A stretch of DNA of 64,000 nucleotides from Rhytidiadelphus loreus (Eukaryota > Streptophyta > Bryopsida > Hypnales > Hylocomiaceae), in assembly GCA_947034895.1 (NCBI GenBank), contig OX344763.1:21793001-21857000 (forward strand), read 5' to 3'. The notes under the pieces are model-generated. The model was not told the origin of the DNA and did not search any database. It worked only from the letters and a program-made list of their open reading frames with translations. How positions within the stretch are numbered: the first letter of the stretch is position 1; every line of letters starts with the position of its first letter. The position numbers were made by a program, and so were the translations under genes. Shown here one piece after another: positions 23,691 through 35,351 of the stretch.

Positions 23691-24039
23691 GCCTCATGTT
23701 GGCCCTCAATATCATCACAATAAATAGTTTGTGGTACCTCGTAATCAACAACGCCCAAAGTTAGTGCATCCCTGTAATGTAGATTTTGTCTATTCAACAG
23801 AATCCAAAAACAAGGGATCTAAGGGTCAATTCTCTTAGGAAAGGCCAATAAGTCTAGTGTGTTGTGACTAAGGTCACTCGTTTTCGTATTGGAAATACTT
23901 ATCTATATCGTTTTATATTTCGTTCTCCAAAACAAACCCAGGAAATGCACTTAATGTCAATTTTTCACAGTCCAAATACCAATGCTATTTTATAGACTCA
24001 AATGTATGGCGTCACAGTCCTGTCTAGTATGTGGCTCAT
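23691..24039. other. Intergenic DNA, no gene seen
   Basis: Sequence between the gag-like pseudogene and the motif field. A minus-strand TTGGTATTTGGAC near 23970 resembles but does not match a tRNA primer site. Confidence 0.5.
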
Positions 24040-26570
24040 GTCAATTCTCAAGTCAATTTGTCAGGGGTTGGTCAATTTGTCTTTTATGCATGCTCTAGCC
24101 ACTTAATAGTAATATATAAATAAGCATATTCATAATTACACCATTTGTATTATATTAAAGGAATCTCTTTTTCAATTCCCTTAATTTAATATTTCAATCT
24201 ACAATTTATTTTATCTCAAAAGAATTAATATTTTAATCTCTAAATTATTCCAATAATCAATACTTAGAAAAGAATTAATTCTTTCCTAGTGAATTTGATA
24301 TTTTTGTCTTTAAGCTTTTCCCTTTAGCTTTTCCAGTGGCAATTTATCTTTCTTTGAATTGTTGGATTGGTCAAATAGGCACACGACCAAGACTCAACTA
24401 AACACAGGCTAATAGACCTAAATCAGTTACAAGTCTATTTGCAATGAGCCTGTGAGCTAGTCGACTTGCCACCAACCACTATCTGTCTACTTGACCAAGG
24501 CTGGTTATTTCTCTAACTAGTCATGTCTCCTAACTACAAGACCAATTTTATGTCTTTGAGATTTTGCAGGAGGATTCTAGATTCTGCTTGCCATTTTTAA
24601 TTGTGGAATCTCATTACAATTCTAATAGACTTATTGTAACATAATGTTTGATATGGTCAATTTATCTTTTTCTTACTACTTCTACTGCAAATAGACTTGA
24701 TTGGATTTCAAGACACGGGTTCACAATGCAGTTCAATAACTCAGGCAACTAGACAAATGAACCAATATTTTTGACTGGAAATGCATGTCAAATAGACTGA
24801 ATCTATTCCAACAATTGATACATAATTTCGCACATTTAGTTTATTCATTAATTAGTACTTCGGATTGACTTCTTAGACCGCAATTTGCCGTTCCCATGCA
24901 TTCACAGTATATTAGATTGGATTCCTTTTTCACATGTTTAACTCGACTCGACTATTAATCTCAAGCCTCATACAAAAATGTGCAGTCAAATAGACATTGT
25001 CTACTTATTTACTTAAACACACCCAGCCCAAGATTCTAACTTGATATTATCGATTAGACTCGATTCTTCTTAACACAAATGGAAGCGCGATGGCAATTTG
25101 ATTTGGACAACATAATTCCTAACCTCAGACAGTTTGTGCTAACACAGCTTTATGACAATTGGACAAGCTCCTGAGCATCTCGTAATTTGACAATTTTACT
25201 CTCTGGTTTATAATCCAATTAAGTCAACCATAAATTATCAATAGTTGTATGAGTTACTACCACAGTCTGTCAATTTGACCTCATACTGACCTTGGTATCT
25301 TCAAAAGCAAATGATAGTTAAGTGAGAGACTTACCTGAATTCCGCGAGAATTGTCTGGTCAGCCGTATCGATTTGACAATCAGCAGCTCCACCAAAATCC
25401 AATCGCGATCACACCCAATGTCCAAGGTACCAGCTTCAATTTGCCTTTGTTACCCCGTAATGGAGCGAGTGGATTTATTTTCAGTCAATCAATTTCCATC
25501 TCAACAACACTCACTTAGCCATTATAAAATTATCACAAACAATTTGACCACATCCAGTACAGATCTGCAACTCTTGCAATCCTCACTTCACACTGGTTTC
25601 CATTCCAAAACAATGTAATTTGTCTATCGAGATTCTAATCAAATTGTCAACTCACACAAGCTTCACGCAATTAGACAATGTAATTACTTACTATCATGCT
25701 TAGTTCACAAACAAGCTCCGACGATTTGATTCAGTCAATTAGACAATAAACCATTTACTTACACATACACACACACAAACAACTCGACCAAAATATATTC
25801 AATACTGGAACAATCAAGTTGACCGCTTAGTAAAACACACTCAGTCAACTGGGATCCTCGATACAGCAGCAAGGTACGACTGAGTCACTCAAGCAATTAG
25901 ACAATATTTCCAGTCTATAAACACCGCTATAACATTCAGTCAATTAATCTTTATCTCAAACACACAAACTTCCTGCGATAGACCAACAATTATCAGGCAC
26001 ACAACCGAATTGACACACACGTCAAATGGACCTCAGTTTACAGCTTCGAATTCTCTCAGTCAACTGGACCAAACTTCACACACTTCCAAATAGGCCGAAT
26101 CCCTCAGCCAAATAGACAATACAAATGCTCACACACAGGAGCAATTAGACAATTTAATTGCAATTTGCATAAGCTGGAATTTAGATTACAAAAGCACAAG
26201 TTCATAGGTGAGTCATACAACTTTGGTATGAACTGAAAAAACAAAAGAGTAGACCTTTGGACATATAGTCCCAAAATTGGAAGACAACTTTTCACAGCGT
26301 TGCATCTTCTCAATTTGACCTTTTCTACAACTATTCAACTTGCCTCTTCCATATCTCGACTAATACACCTATTCGACTCTGGTCAATCATTTACAAGGCT
26401 AATTGACTCACTAATGGAAAAGCAGCAAGGTAATAGCCCTTTTTACACTGGAAAAATCAAATTGACAAAATTTAGGAATTTAACTAGCACTACAATCCCT
26501 AACACTAGATGCCATTTCCAACCACCAACCTTACTCCCATTGTCAAGTGGTGTGAAATATATATCCTTGG
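24040..26570. repeat. Field of a recurrent short motif (CAATTAGAC / CAATTTGAC)
   Basis: Over about 2.5 kb a word close to TCAATTAGACAAT, with variants AATTTGAC, AAATAGAC, AACTGGAC and GTCAATTAG, recurs dozens of times at irregular spacing and mostly in one orientation. Examples are near 24055, 24740, 24985, 25265, 25420, 25665, 25735, 25895, 26110, 26145, 26315 and 26460. The spacing is not periodic. No gene is supportable in this stretch. It resembles the dispersed subterminal motifs of large DNA transposons, but no terminal repeats were found. Confidence 0.6.
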
Positions 26571-26689
26571 GTTTGAAACTCTCTGAAGATCAATGAAAAA
26601 GTGGGCAAATCAACATGCCCAAAGAATGTGTGCCTATTGACCCCTTGTCGTTGACCCATGTTTCTCAATATGACAACAATTCAAGGGAT

Positions 26690-27109
26690 GATTAAATCAT
26701 CCACCTCCACTCTTCCTCTAGCACGGCACAAAGGAGCCTTAATCACGGGTCTGTCAAGACGCCGCTCATGAATAATGCGAACACCACTTTATTGAGTCCA
26801 AAACTTTAAAGCTTTGACATTCAATATTTTTGTATCTAGACCTCTTTGAGGTTGGACCCCAATGCGGTCTTGAGCCAATGGAAATAATATAAATGGTACC
26901 CGAAGCTCTTGGACTTGGTCTTGTCTTAAAGGTCTACTAATTGATCCCACATGCAAGGTTTGGAAGGAATCAAGCACGCTTTGTATGTCTTCCTTACTCA
27001 AGTCAATTTGAATGCCTTTATCTTCCGCTTCACCAAGAAGTAATAGTTTGAAACGCTTAGCTGCACCCTTCCCTTTTCCATGTCGGTACCACATGGACCA
27101 AACCACCAT
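26690..27109 (-). pseudogene. Unidentified coding-like fragment with one internal stop
   Basis: A minus-strand frame from 27109 reads to a TAA at about 26789 (FWTQ then stop) and then stays open to about 26694 (IIHERRLDRPVIKAPLCRAR). The composition looks protein-like, with KGKGAAKRFKLLLLGEAEDK near the start, but I do not recognise the family. Probably a decayed transposon or captured gene fragment. Confidence 0.3.
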
Positions 27110-27283
27110 TGCAAATCATGCAATACAAAACCCACAAAAAAACCCACAATATCTCAAACCGAAACCACTAATCAAATTTAGGGAGTCAACCCTAAATTCT
27201 CATATATAAACCGGGGACTACCCCCCCACACACATAATCCTAGCTAATAATTACTAGTCTAACTCCACTCCTCTACTATCAAA

Positions 27284-27574
27284 TTAGGAGGAAATTTGAA
27301 AATCCGTCTTACAATCGTGGTTTGTATACTTGCAACTAACCATTGCAATGTTGGCCTCAACCTCATACAGAAACAATGTATGCATCAAGCGCTTCAACAC
27401 CACATCACAATTGTCATTCCAACACTCCAAAGTGACGAATGGTGTCAACTCCATACACAACCAATGTGCCATCATGCCAAGTTGACCTACATCGTTGCAC
27501 TGTCCTTGTGCCAAATCTACACGCCATATCTCCCAAAACTCTACCTCGAGGTGTTGAAGTCCTTGTGCTGGCAA
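27284..27574 (-). pseudogene. Unidentified coding-like fragment
   Basis: A 96-codon minus-strand frame with several Cys and Trp (GMMAHWLCMELTPFVTLECW). Overlapping frames in other phases complicate the reading. Family not recognised. It lies upstream of, and may belong with, the fragment at 26690-27109. Confidence 0.25.
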
Positions 27575-27599
27575 ACCACTCTAAAATGAATTTGAGCAA

Positions 27600-28079
27600 T
27601 ATTGCAATAAAATCTGCCTTCTACAGCCACTCTTCATACCCTAATAATGCACACTAATCTAGTAGTGGCACATCTTGAGAAACATCACTGATTGGGCAAC
27701 CGCATGTCCCTAGTAGTCACCATAAGTAGCTAATGCCTTGGTCACCTAAACAAAACCTAAACCCTAAACATCCTAAAAACTCTCTAAGATCATCCAAAGA
27801 CACCCACAATCACTCCGTAGATACTACTAGTTCATGGAGTTCAACTTTGAGTGTCAAATTTGTGTTTTAAGGTTGCTAAGTAGATTTTTCAACCCTAATT
27901 AAGGTGCTGAAATTTCTAAACACAAGCTAATTTTCTCCCATTTGGCAAGTTTTCCTTGCCAACTTAGTCACTAATTAATACCCACTTGCCTTCTAAGAAA
28001 ATCTAACTTTCAGCTCGAGGGGGTCAGTTAGAGTGTCCATTAGAAACCACATGCGAACAAATCTTTGGACCCCATATAT
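27600..28079. other. Intergenic DNA, no gene seen
   Basis: No bounded feature. A short stretch near 27748 carries AAACCTAAACCCTAAACA, a telomere-like word. Confidence 0.55.
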
Positions 28080-28490
28080 ACTGTTTGAATTTTAAATAAA
28101 AATAATATAAATAAATATAAATAGATTTTTCTATTTTGAAAGTTTATGTTTTGAATTATTGATATTTTTATTTGTTAATAATAATTAGTTACAAATTTTT
28201 GAAGTAAAAAGATACACTGTAGAATTGAAAAAAATTGTCCAAAAAATGAAAAAAAAAATGAAAAAAATAACTCTCTATTAAAAGCTCATTTTGAGTTGAA
28301 TATTGATTCAATGGTCATCTAAATGTGTTCTCTATAATTATTTGAGTTGAAAATATGCCATTTTAGTTCATTTTCAACCTTTTTTAAAAATCATTTCATA
28401 TTTCATTTGAGTTGGAAATTTTGGTAATAGAAACCTATAGTCATTATTAAACATTAATCAAAATTTTAGGTTGAAATTATAGTTTATTAG
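28080..28490 (+). repeat. Dispersed repeat, copy 2 (partner at 10190-10650)
   Basis: Direct-orientation partner of 10190-10650, alignable over almost its whole length with scattered substitutions and small gaps. No coding potential. Confidence 0.65.
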
Positions 28491-30559
28491 AAACCACTTA
28501 TTTGCACATGGTTTATTGTCGTAGAACTAAGTGCTCCCCCCAAGAGTTTCAAAGAAAGCCCTTTTTTTTAATGGAATTTTGGATCTTAAGCGTCCTATAC
28601 ATAGGCAACGAAACCGGGATGACCAATTGAACCGGTCACCAATCACCAGTGGTAACTGGTCACCTTGCTTGGCAATCTGCCTTTGCAATAATTACTTTGT
28701 GTATGCTAGAGGTGCCTAATTATGAGCATGACCTCCAATTTGCTCGAAATACTAGAAGAGTTGCAAAACAATCTACACTCCAAAGATGAACCTTCTAATT
28801 AGCATCTTACAACACCACAATTCAAATTCAGCTAGGAAATTGGACTACAATGTGTGATAGTTCCGGAGAAATATGCCACTTACTTGACGACCCAGTGAAA
28901 AAAATGTAAACATTCAAATACTTAACTGAGGCAATAGATTCCTACGCCATGCGATTGCTCAAGCTTCCTCACTGAAAATATTACATGATTGTGTCTTCAT
29001 GATGTCAAGACTACTTCAGTTGTCTAGTCCTTTGGTCGATGTCACCCTTACTGTTTCGCATCACCTTCATGCAACCGTTGTTCAGACCCAATTTGGTCGA
29101 CTAGAAGCCCTCCATATCAAAATACGATGTCTTCAACTCCTATAATAGCGTTGTCTTCCTAGCCTTGTTGATCCCAAGAGTGAGCACCTAGGACTTTGCT
29201 TTCCTAAACAAGAATTACAACAACAAAAACATTCTGCCCAATCTCTCCTGCGCTCCAATGAATTGCACCCAATACGCTCTGCCTAACCAAAGCCCTCAAA
29301 AGCCCCAATACTACAATATGAAGACATATTTTCAAGCACAGAACCAAGATTTCTCATCAACGTTCCCCCTTACTTTTGACTCCCTAACTCCAAGGAGATA
29401 AATGACACTAGTAATCCCAAAGAGATATCTTGTGGCAAACTACTAGTGATCCTTTTGGGGTGGCCCACAAACCTTTACCACTAAAACAAGGCCAATAATG
29501 CACATATCATTCTAATACGGGTTAGTACCTATTTTCAAGGTCTAAAACACCCTAAACCCGTGGATATGGGGCAAGAACTTGGTGCTCCTTTGCAATTCCA
29601 GCACACAAAAACCACCTCCAAAACACTCTAAAATGCGTTTTTGTACTAGTTTAGGTGTATAATTTCACTACATATACCCCCGTGAATCTAACGAGATTTT
29701 TTTTAAGTAATTAGCAATGAGGAAAAGCTTCAAAAAAAACTAAAAAAATCTCATTAAAGATGACAAAGCTAAGTCAATGTCATTCTTGAAGAATGAATCA
29801 CATGTTGGGACAGAGTCCATAACGCAAAGCCTCTCACTCCATCGCGTGGGAGACTTAACTTTAAAAAGATGAGTCTCCATCAACGCATGTGGACCACATA
29901 AACATTGAGGTCCCCAACCGAGGTGCCAAAATCCTTGCCGAGGCAAATTCCACAGCCCAAACTCGCATCCAAGGGCAATTGCACTCCATACCACCTTCTT
30001 CCCGTTTCGCCTAGCTCCGCAAATGTCAAGCCGACAGCAAAACACCATCCACAAATCTCACATGAGAAAGCTGATTTAGTATTTTAAAGGTTTTGTGACT
30101 TTGTTCATCCCTCGTAGTTTTGACAAATATGAATATTGGTATTGAAAAATCAAATTCTTTGGATTATTTTGCTCAATGACTTTAATTATGTTTGCAGATA
30201 GCTCATCAATTATATAGTACATGGGAGTAAAACTCAATGACAATGAACAAATACACACATGCAAATTGATAGTTTTTAAGTCCATTGTGTTATATGTTAG
30301 TAGCTTCTTCGTACATATGAACATATGATAAATATTTTTAATTAAGTTTTTGAGAATTGTACATGCATGTACTTAATGCTTTTTATAGTCCCTTTTGCTT
30401 TCATTTTCCCTGGTAATTATTGTAGGTTTGAATTCAAATATCTACACATGCGTAGGACAATATAAAGGATTTGGTTGGCTCAAGGTATGAGTCATTAAGT
30501 TCTACATCTTCTCATTTTTACATTTTTTTGAGAGCCTTTGCTTTTCTCTACACTCTTCA
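28491..30559. other. Intergenic DNA with unidentified coding-like traces
   Basis: Two stretches look protein-like but cannot be named. On the plus strand about 29020-29290 reads SPLVDVTLTVSHHLHATVV and, after stops, further open sequence. On the minus strand 30054-29740 is a 104-codon frame of higher GC than its surroundings. Neither shows a domain that I recognise. The rest is AT-rich and empty. Confidence 0.3.
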
Positions 30560-31211
30560 TTAACCCCTAAATGCCCACGGCCTATTTTGGGCATTTAAGA
30601 ATTTGCTCTACATTGAACAAAATGCCAATATTTTAATAAGTTGTATCAATTTCTTTTGAATTATAACCATACAAATTCAAATTAGACATGTTAGAAATGA
30701 TTTAGGAAAAGAATATACAACAATATCACTTATGGAGTGAAAGATTATAATGTTTGACCACAAGTGTGTTAAAACTACAAAAGTGATGTGAAGTCTTTTA
30801 CTCCTCATTTTACAAGTCAAATCTCAAAAGTTGGTGACCAAAAAAATATGAAGTTAAAAGGTCTAACATATATAACGCCACTCAATTTATGGCTTCTTAA
30901 AATCTATTCTATAGTTTTTTTAAATGAATTTTGAAAGTGATTTTTCTCCAAGATCTAATGTATTTAAGGCTGATTTCCAAGACCTCTCAACACTGTGGGA
31001 AACCAAGATCAATAGGTATCCTTGCACAAAATCTTAAATACAAAAAACACTATCATTTATTTTCAAGATCAAATTTTTGATGCTAAACCTAGACTTCAAG
31101 AAGAACTTTGCAAAAATATAAACTAATAAAAATAGCAACTTGGTTTGGTATTACTTCACTTTCAAATTTTGCAAACAACAGATTTGGGTCCCTCAGGCAT
31201 TTAGGGGTTAA
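30560..31211 (+). mobile_element. Short inverted-repeat element, copy 1 of a facing pair
   Basis: Begins TTAACCCCTAAATGCCC and ends GGCATTTAGGGGTTAA, a terminal inverted repeat of about 16 bp. The interior has no coding capacity. A second copy in opposite orientation follows after 51 bp, and a partial third copy lies at 58740-58997. The superfamily is not identified. Confidence 0.7.
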
Positions 31212-31262
31212 GCATATTCTATACCACATTCTACGAGCACTGTTTTCAATAAGTTAGTAGCC

Positions 31263-31904
31263 TTAAACCCTAAATGCCCGAGGCACCAAAATATGGTGTT
31301 TGCAAAACTTTGAAGTTAAATAAATCCTAGCCAATTTGCTATTTTTAGTAGTTTATATTTTTTAAATGTTCTTCTTGAAGTCTAGTTTTGCCTCCAAAAG
31401 TCCAATCTTGAAAATAAATGACAATGATTTTTCTATAAGAGATTTTGTGCATGGATACCCTGTGCAATCTTGACTTTCCATAGTGTTAAGAGCTCTTGGA
31501 AATGAGCCTCAAATACACTAGATCTTGGAGAAAAAATCACACTCTAAATTCAATTAAAAAAGTTGTAGAGTGAATTTTGAGAAGTCGTAAATTGATTTGG
31601 GTTCTTCAAGTTAGGCCCGTTAACCTCATATTTTTTTGGTCATCAACTTTAGATTTGACTTGCAAAAAAGACTTCAATTCCTTTTTGCAATTTTAACACC
31701 CTCATAATCAAACATTATAATCTTTCACTTCATAAGTGATATTGTTGTCCTTTCTTTTCCTATGCAATCTCTAACAAGTCTAGTTTGAATTTCAACGGTT
31801 ACAATTTCAAAAAATTGAAACATCTTATCAAAATGTTGGCATTTTGTTCAATTTAGAGCAGTTTTCAGGAAGCTGAAAACATGCCTTGGGAATTTAGAAG
31901 TTAA
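31263..31904 (-). mobile_element. Short inverted-repeat element, copy 2 of a facing pair
   Basis: Begins TTAAACCCTAAATGCCCGAG. Its far end (GCCTTGGGAATTTAGAAGTTAA) is a decayed terminal repeat. Read in reverse complement it aligns with 30560-31211 almost throughout with many substitutions, so the two together could fold into a hairpin of more than 600 bp. Confidence 0.68.
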
Positions 31905-32048
31905 TAGCCTTAATATGTTAAATTTTAACTATATGTTCATCAAAATCAAGTACTTCGTGATACCAGTGTTGCTGGAGTTACTAATGCTGGAATTCCAAAT
32001 TCGTTGTACAGGTCTAGTAAAATGCACACATGTTGATGTCCTTTTATG
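31905..32048. other. Short spacer, no feature seen
   Basis: AT-rich spacer between the inverted pair and the next MITE. Confidence 0.5.
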
Positions 32049-32266
32049 AGGCTAGGGTGACCCCTCGCTCGTCCCCAAAGGAAAACCCTGAAATTTTGTA
32101 TTTCACACGCATGCAGTATTTTGGAATTTTAGAATTCATATTCGCAATCAGAGGCTCCAAATTAGTTAAGAGACATGTAGAGTATACATTTTCTGGACAC
32201 AAAATAGAGGGTCATTATTTTAACTTTCACCACCTGCACTAACTTGGGGGACGAGCGAGGGAGTCC
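32049..32266. mobile_element. MITE with CCCTCGCTCGTCCCC termini, about 220 bp
   Basis: The left end reads GACCCCTCGCTCGTCCCCAAAG. The reverse complement of the right end reads GGACTCCCTCGCTCGTCCCC and CAAG. A clear target duplication could not be fixed, so the superfamily is open. Located about 600 bp beyond the stop codon of the minus-strand eEF1A gene. Confidence 0.65.
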
Positions 32267-32606
32267 GTTCACCCATTTCAATGGGTACAAACTCCCTAAT
32301 AATAAAAAGTCAAACCATAAATCCTTTCCCATAGATCGTGTAGTCAACACAAGAAAAGAATCGCACTACAGCTGGAAAGACATCCAAACCAGACCAATCG
32401 CATCATCAATGAATCAGACACACGTCCAATCCACAAACAGGAACGCAAAATCGAAATTGACAGAACAAACACATGACGACAGAAACCACGAAGAAAAACA
32501 AAATCTAAAAAAATAGAAGCACACCACCATGATGACTCATGAACCATGATCGTAATGCACAACACAAAAGACCACACCAAACATGCTGCCTCATCGACAC
32601 CACAAC
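32267..32606 (-). other. Decayed homology to the 3' flank of the other eEF1A copy
   Basis: Beyond the identical block, islands of similarity to 41635-41945 remain in inverted orientation: GAGGCAGCATGTT, TTTGTTYTGTCAATTTC and GGTYTGGTTT. They show that the duplication originally reached further than the part that is now identical. Confidence 0.6.
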
Positions 32607-34500
32607 CAATAGATAGGACGCAGGCAACGACGCTTCCCAAACTCCCAGATTTCAGCAAAATCGCCTGTAATATTATAGAGACTCAAAAATTCACATCCAG
32701 GGCTACCAAAAGCCCTGCCATCTTCGGTCAAGCACCCAAGTCTGACGCTGCTGCGCCTGCAGCAGGTAAATCGAACAAACACATAATAAAGTGAACGAAT
32801 CGAGAGACGAACTCCAAGCTGCAACCCACTCACAAAACGGAGTCTCGAGAGAATGCTCCCGTACTATTCACTTCTTCTTGGCGGCAGCCTTGGTGATCTT
32901 GGCGCCGGTAGCGTCCTTCTTCTCCACACTCTTGATAACACCCACAGCCACAGTCTGCCTCATGTCGCGAACAGCGAAACGACCCAGAGGAGGGTACTCG
33001 GCGAAAGTCTCCACAGTCATGGGCTTAGTAGGAATCATCTTCACGAAACCAGCGTCACCGTTCTTCAAAAACTTAGGCTCCTTCTCCAACTCCTTGCCAG
33101 AACGACGGTCAACCTTCGTCAAAATCTCGGCGAACTTCACCGCGATGTGAGAAGTGTGGCAATCCAGCACCGGAGCGTAACCGTTGCCGATCTGACCAGG
33201 GTGGTTCATGATGATAACCTGGGCAGTGAAGTTCGCAGCCTCCTTCGCAGGGTCGTTCTTCGAATCCGAAGCCACGTAACCACGCTTCAGGTCCTTCACA
33301 GCCACGTTCTTCACGTTGAAACCCACGTTGTCGCCGGGGTGGGCCTCCAACATAGACTCGTGGTGCATCTCCACGGACTTCACCTCAGTAGTCAGACCAG
33401 TGGGCGCGAAGCACACCAACATGCCGGGCTTGATCACGCCAGTCTCCACACGACCCACAGGCACAGTGCCAATGCCGCCAATCTTGTAAACATCCTGAAG
33501 GGGAAGACGCAGGGGCTTGTCCGAAGGACGCTTTGGCTCAGACACGTTGTCAAGAGCCTCAAGCAAAGTAGGGCCCTTGTACCAGTCCAGGTTGCTCGAC
33601 CTCTCGATCATGTTGTCGCCCTCGAAACCGGAGATCGGAACGAACGGAATCTTGTCGGGATTGTAACCCACCTTCTTCAGGTACGAAGACACCTCCTTGG
33701 TGATCTCCTCGAAACGAGCCTTGCTGTACTTCGGAGTCGTCGCGTCCATCTGAAATCAACAGAAATCCCACGATCACACAATCAGACAGAACAATTCATG
33801 TGCGATTGGCCACACATCGCACTCAATTCAGCAAAACAGAAACCAAGGATACCAACACACACCGCACACATCCACGCACGAAGACCAACACACAGGGCAC
33901 ACAACAATTGCAATACTCGCTCACCTCATTAACATCACTCGCCCATACCCACTCCACAAACAAGTCCGCTACTAACACTGAAAAAAATCATGACCAACTC
34001 AAAGAAAACAGACAAATAAACACACTGCTCACCTTGTTGCAGCAGCAGATCATCTGCCTCACTCCAAGGGTGAAAGCCAACAAAGCGTGCTCGCGGGTCT
34101 GACCATCCTTGGAAATACCGGCCTCGAAACCTCCAGTCGTAGAGTCGATGATCAGAACCGCGCAATCCGCCTGGGAAGTACCCGTGATCATGTTCTTGAT
34201 GAAATCGCGATGCCCGGGAGCGTCAATCACGGTGCAGTAGTACTTCACCGTCTCGAACTTCCACAAAGCGATATCGATCGTGATACCGCGCTCGCGCTCC
34301 GCCTTCAGCTTGTCCAACACCCACGCGTACTTGAAAGAACGCTTGTTCATCTCCGCGGCCTCCTTCTCGAAGCGCTCGATCACACGCTTGTCGATGCCAC
34401 CCAGCTTGTAGATAAGATGGCCCGTGGTCGTCGACTTGCCGGAGTCGACATGGCCGATGACCACGATGTTGATATGAACCTTCTCCTTACCCATCTTGGA
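32607..34500 (-). repeat. Inverted repeat arm A (identical to 39741-41634)
   Basis: Reverse-complement copy of 39741-41634, 1,894 bp, covering the eEF1A coding exons, the coding-region intron and about 260 bp of 3' flank. I saw no difference where compared directly, including the 283-bp intron. The coordinates in the two arms sum to 74241. Identity stops six bases upstream of the start codon on one side and within a few bases of 32607 on the other. Confidence 0.93.
32868..34494 (-). CDS. eEF1A: Translation elongation factor eEF1A, copy A
   Basis: GTPase that delivers aminoacyl-tRNA to the cytosolic ribosome. Coding exons are 34494-34033 and 33749-32868, with a GT..AG intron at 34032-33750, giving a 447-residue protein, the usual plant length. 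Visible motifs: P-loop GHVDSGKS (14-21), switch GITID (70-74), DAPGH (91-95), NKMD (153-156, divided by the intron after Lys154) and SGF (194-196). The C-terminus ends in a lysine-rich KAAAKKK tail. Exon GC content is far above the AT-rich flanks, as expected for a highly expressed gene. The protein is identical to that of the copy at 39747-41373, which faces away from it with 5.25 kb between start codons. A 359-codon frame on the opposite strand is a shadow. Confidence 0.98.
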
Positions 34501-34504
34501 CGAT

Positions 34505-34922
34505 CTATCAAACCAGACATTCGGATCACAAGTTTTCAGGAAATTGTAATCATTTAAAGAAGATTATTTACAGTAACCTAAATAAAACCTTAGGGTTAGA
34601 ATCGTGGAGGACTAACAAACCTAGACTCCCGACAGAGATCCACACAAGCACATCAAAAGTTCGGATTTTAACCACAAAGAAAAGCAAGAAAAAGTATCAA
34701 AACAATAAAAACTGTACGAACCAAACGAAAAAATACAAGAAAGAGTTGCATCTCCTCCGCAACTACAAGCGAAGCGAAGCAAGCGAAAGAGTAGTCAACT
34801 GCAGAGAGCTCTGGGAGGAATTGCAAACCCGAGGGTTTCAGAGAACCGACCAGAAAAAGGGAAAGGAAATTCACAAAGATGCACAGCGAATTCGCGAAAG
34901 ATTAAAACTCGAAAAAACTCAC
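34505..34922 (-). other. Probable 5'-UTR intron of eEF1A copy A
   Basis: A donor GTGAGT at 34922 (after ...CTCCTTCACG) and an acceptor ending TTTGATAG at 34505 would leave ten bases of leader before the ATG. Plant eEF1A genes usually carry a leader intron at this place. The intron contains AACCCTAA (telo-box type, about 34590-34597 on the minus strand). Inferred from splice signals only. Confidence 0.6.
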
Positions 34923-35165
34923 CGTGAAGGAGGAGGGCCGCAGAAAGGCAACGATGCGCAGGCGGCGAAGCCTGCAAAGGAGCGCAGAGAAAGCAGGAAA
35001 ACCTAACGAGTCACACTAGAGAGGCCGAGAACGAGACACAACTCAGAAGATATACACTTCCAGTCCAAGTCTCGTCTCTATTCTGAGGCCATCCGATTGC
35101 CTCGGGATCGGACGGACATCACCTGGTATCGCGCGTGGTTCTCCTGGTATCGCGCGTGTATATTA
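34923..35165 (-). promoter_or_regulatory. Promoter and leader exon of eEF1A copy A
   Basis: On the minus strand GTGTATATC at 35057-35049 is a plausible TATA element. A pyrimidine-rich stretch with CTCTCTAG about 30 bp downstream would fit the start of transcription, giving a leader exon of about 100 nt ending at 34923. Upstream, CCTGGTATCGCGCG occurs twice 22 bp apart (35121-35162). Sequence here does not resemble the promoter of copy B. Confidence 0.5.
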
Positions 35166-35300
35166 GAAAAGTCTGCGTTCCAGTTAGGGCGGCTGCACAA
35201 GTACCGAACTACCGATGCAGGGGCCAGATACAGGGCGAGATACAGGGGCAAGAAAAATAGTGGACCGGTATCCAATATCAGGGGCCGCTTTAAGGCCAAC

Positions 35301-35351
35301 CAATTTGGTGTGTTAGAGGCCAAAAATCCTCACTTGTGATTGGACAAAAAC
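35301..35351. repeat. Short dispersed repeat, shared with 53913-53964
   Basis: About 50 bp containing CAATTTGGTGTGTTAGAGGC and AAAATCCTCACTTGTGATTG, matched with few differences at 53913-53964. In both places it lies upstream of a gene promoter. Confidence 0.6.

Noticed and set aside
23960..23990. Possible minus-strand primer binding site for the gag-like element
   Set aside because: TTGGTATTTGGAC matches the Met-tRNA primer site in too few positions and no LTR end lies next to it.
32853..33932. 359-codon open frame antisense to eEF1A copy A (and its twin at 40309-41388)
   Set aside because: It is the opposite-strand shadow of the GC-biased eEF1A coding exon, runs on into the intron, is His/Leu/Arg-rich and has no domain. 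Identity between the twins follows from the inverted repeat.
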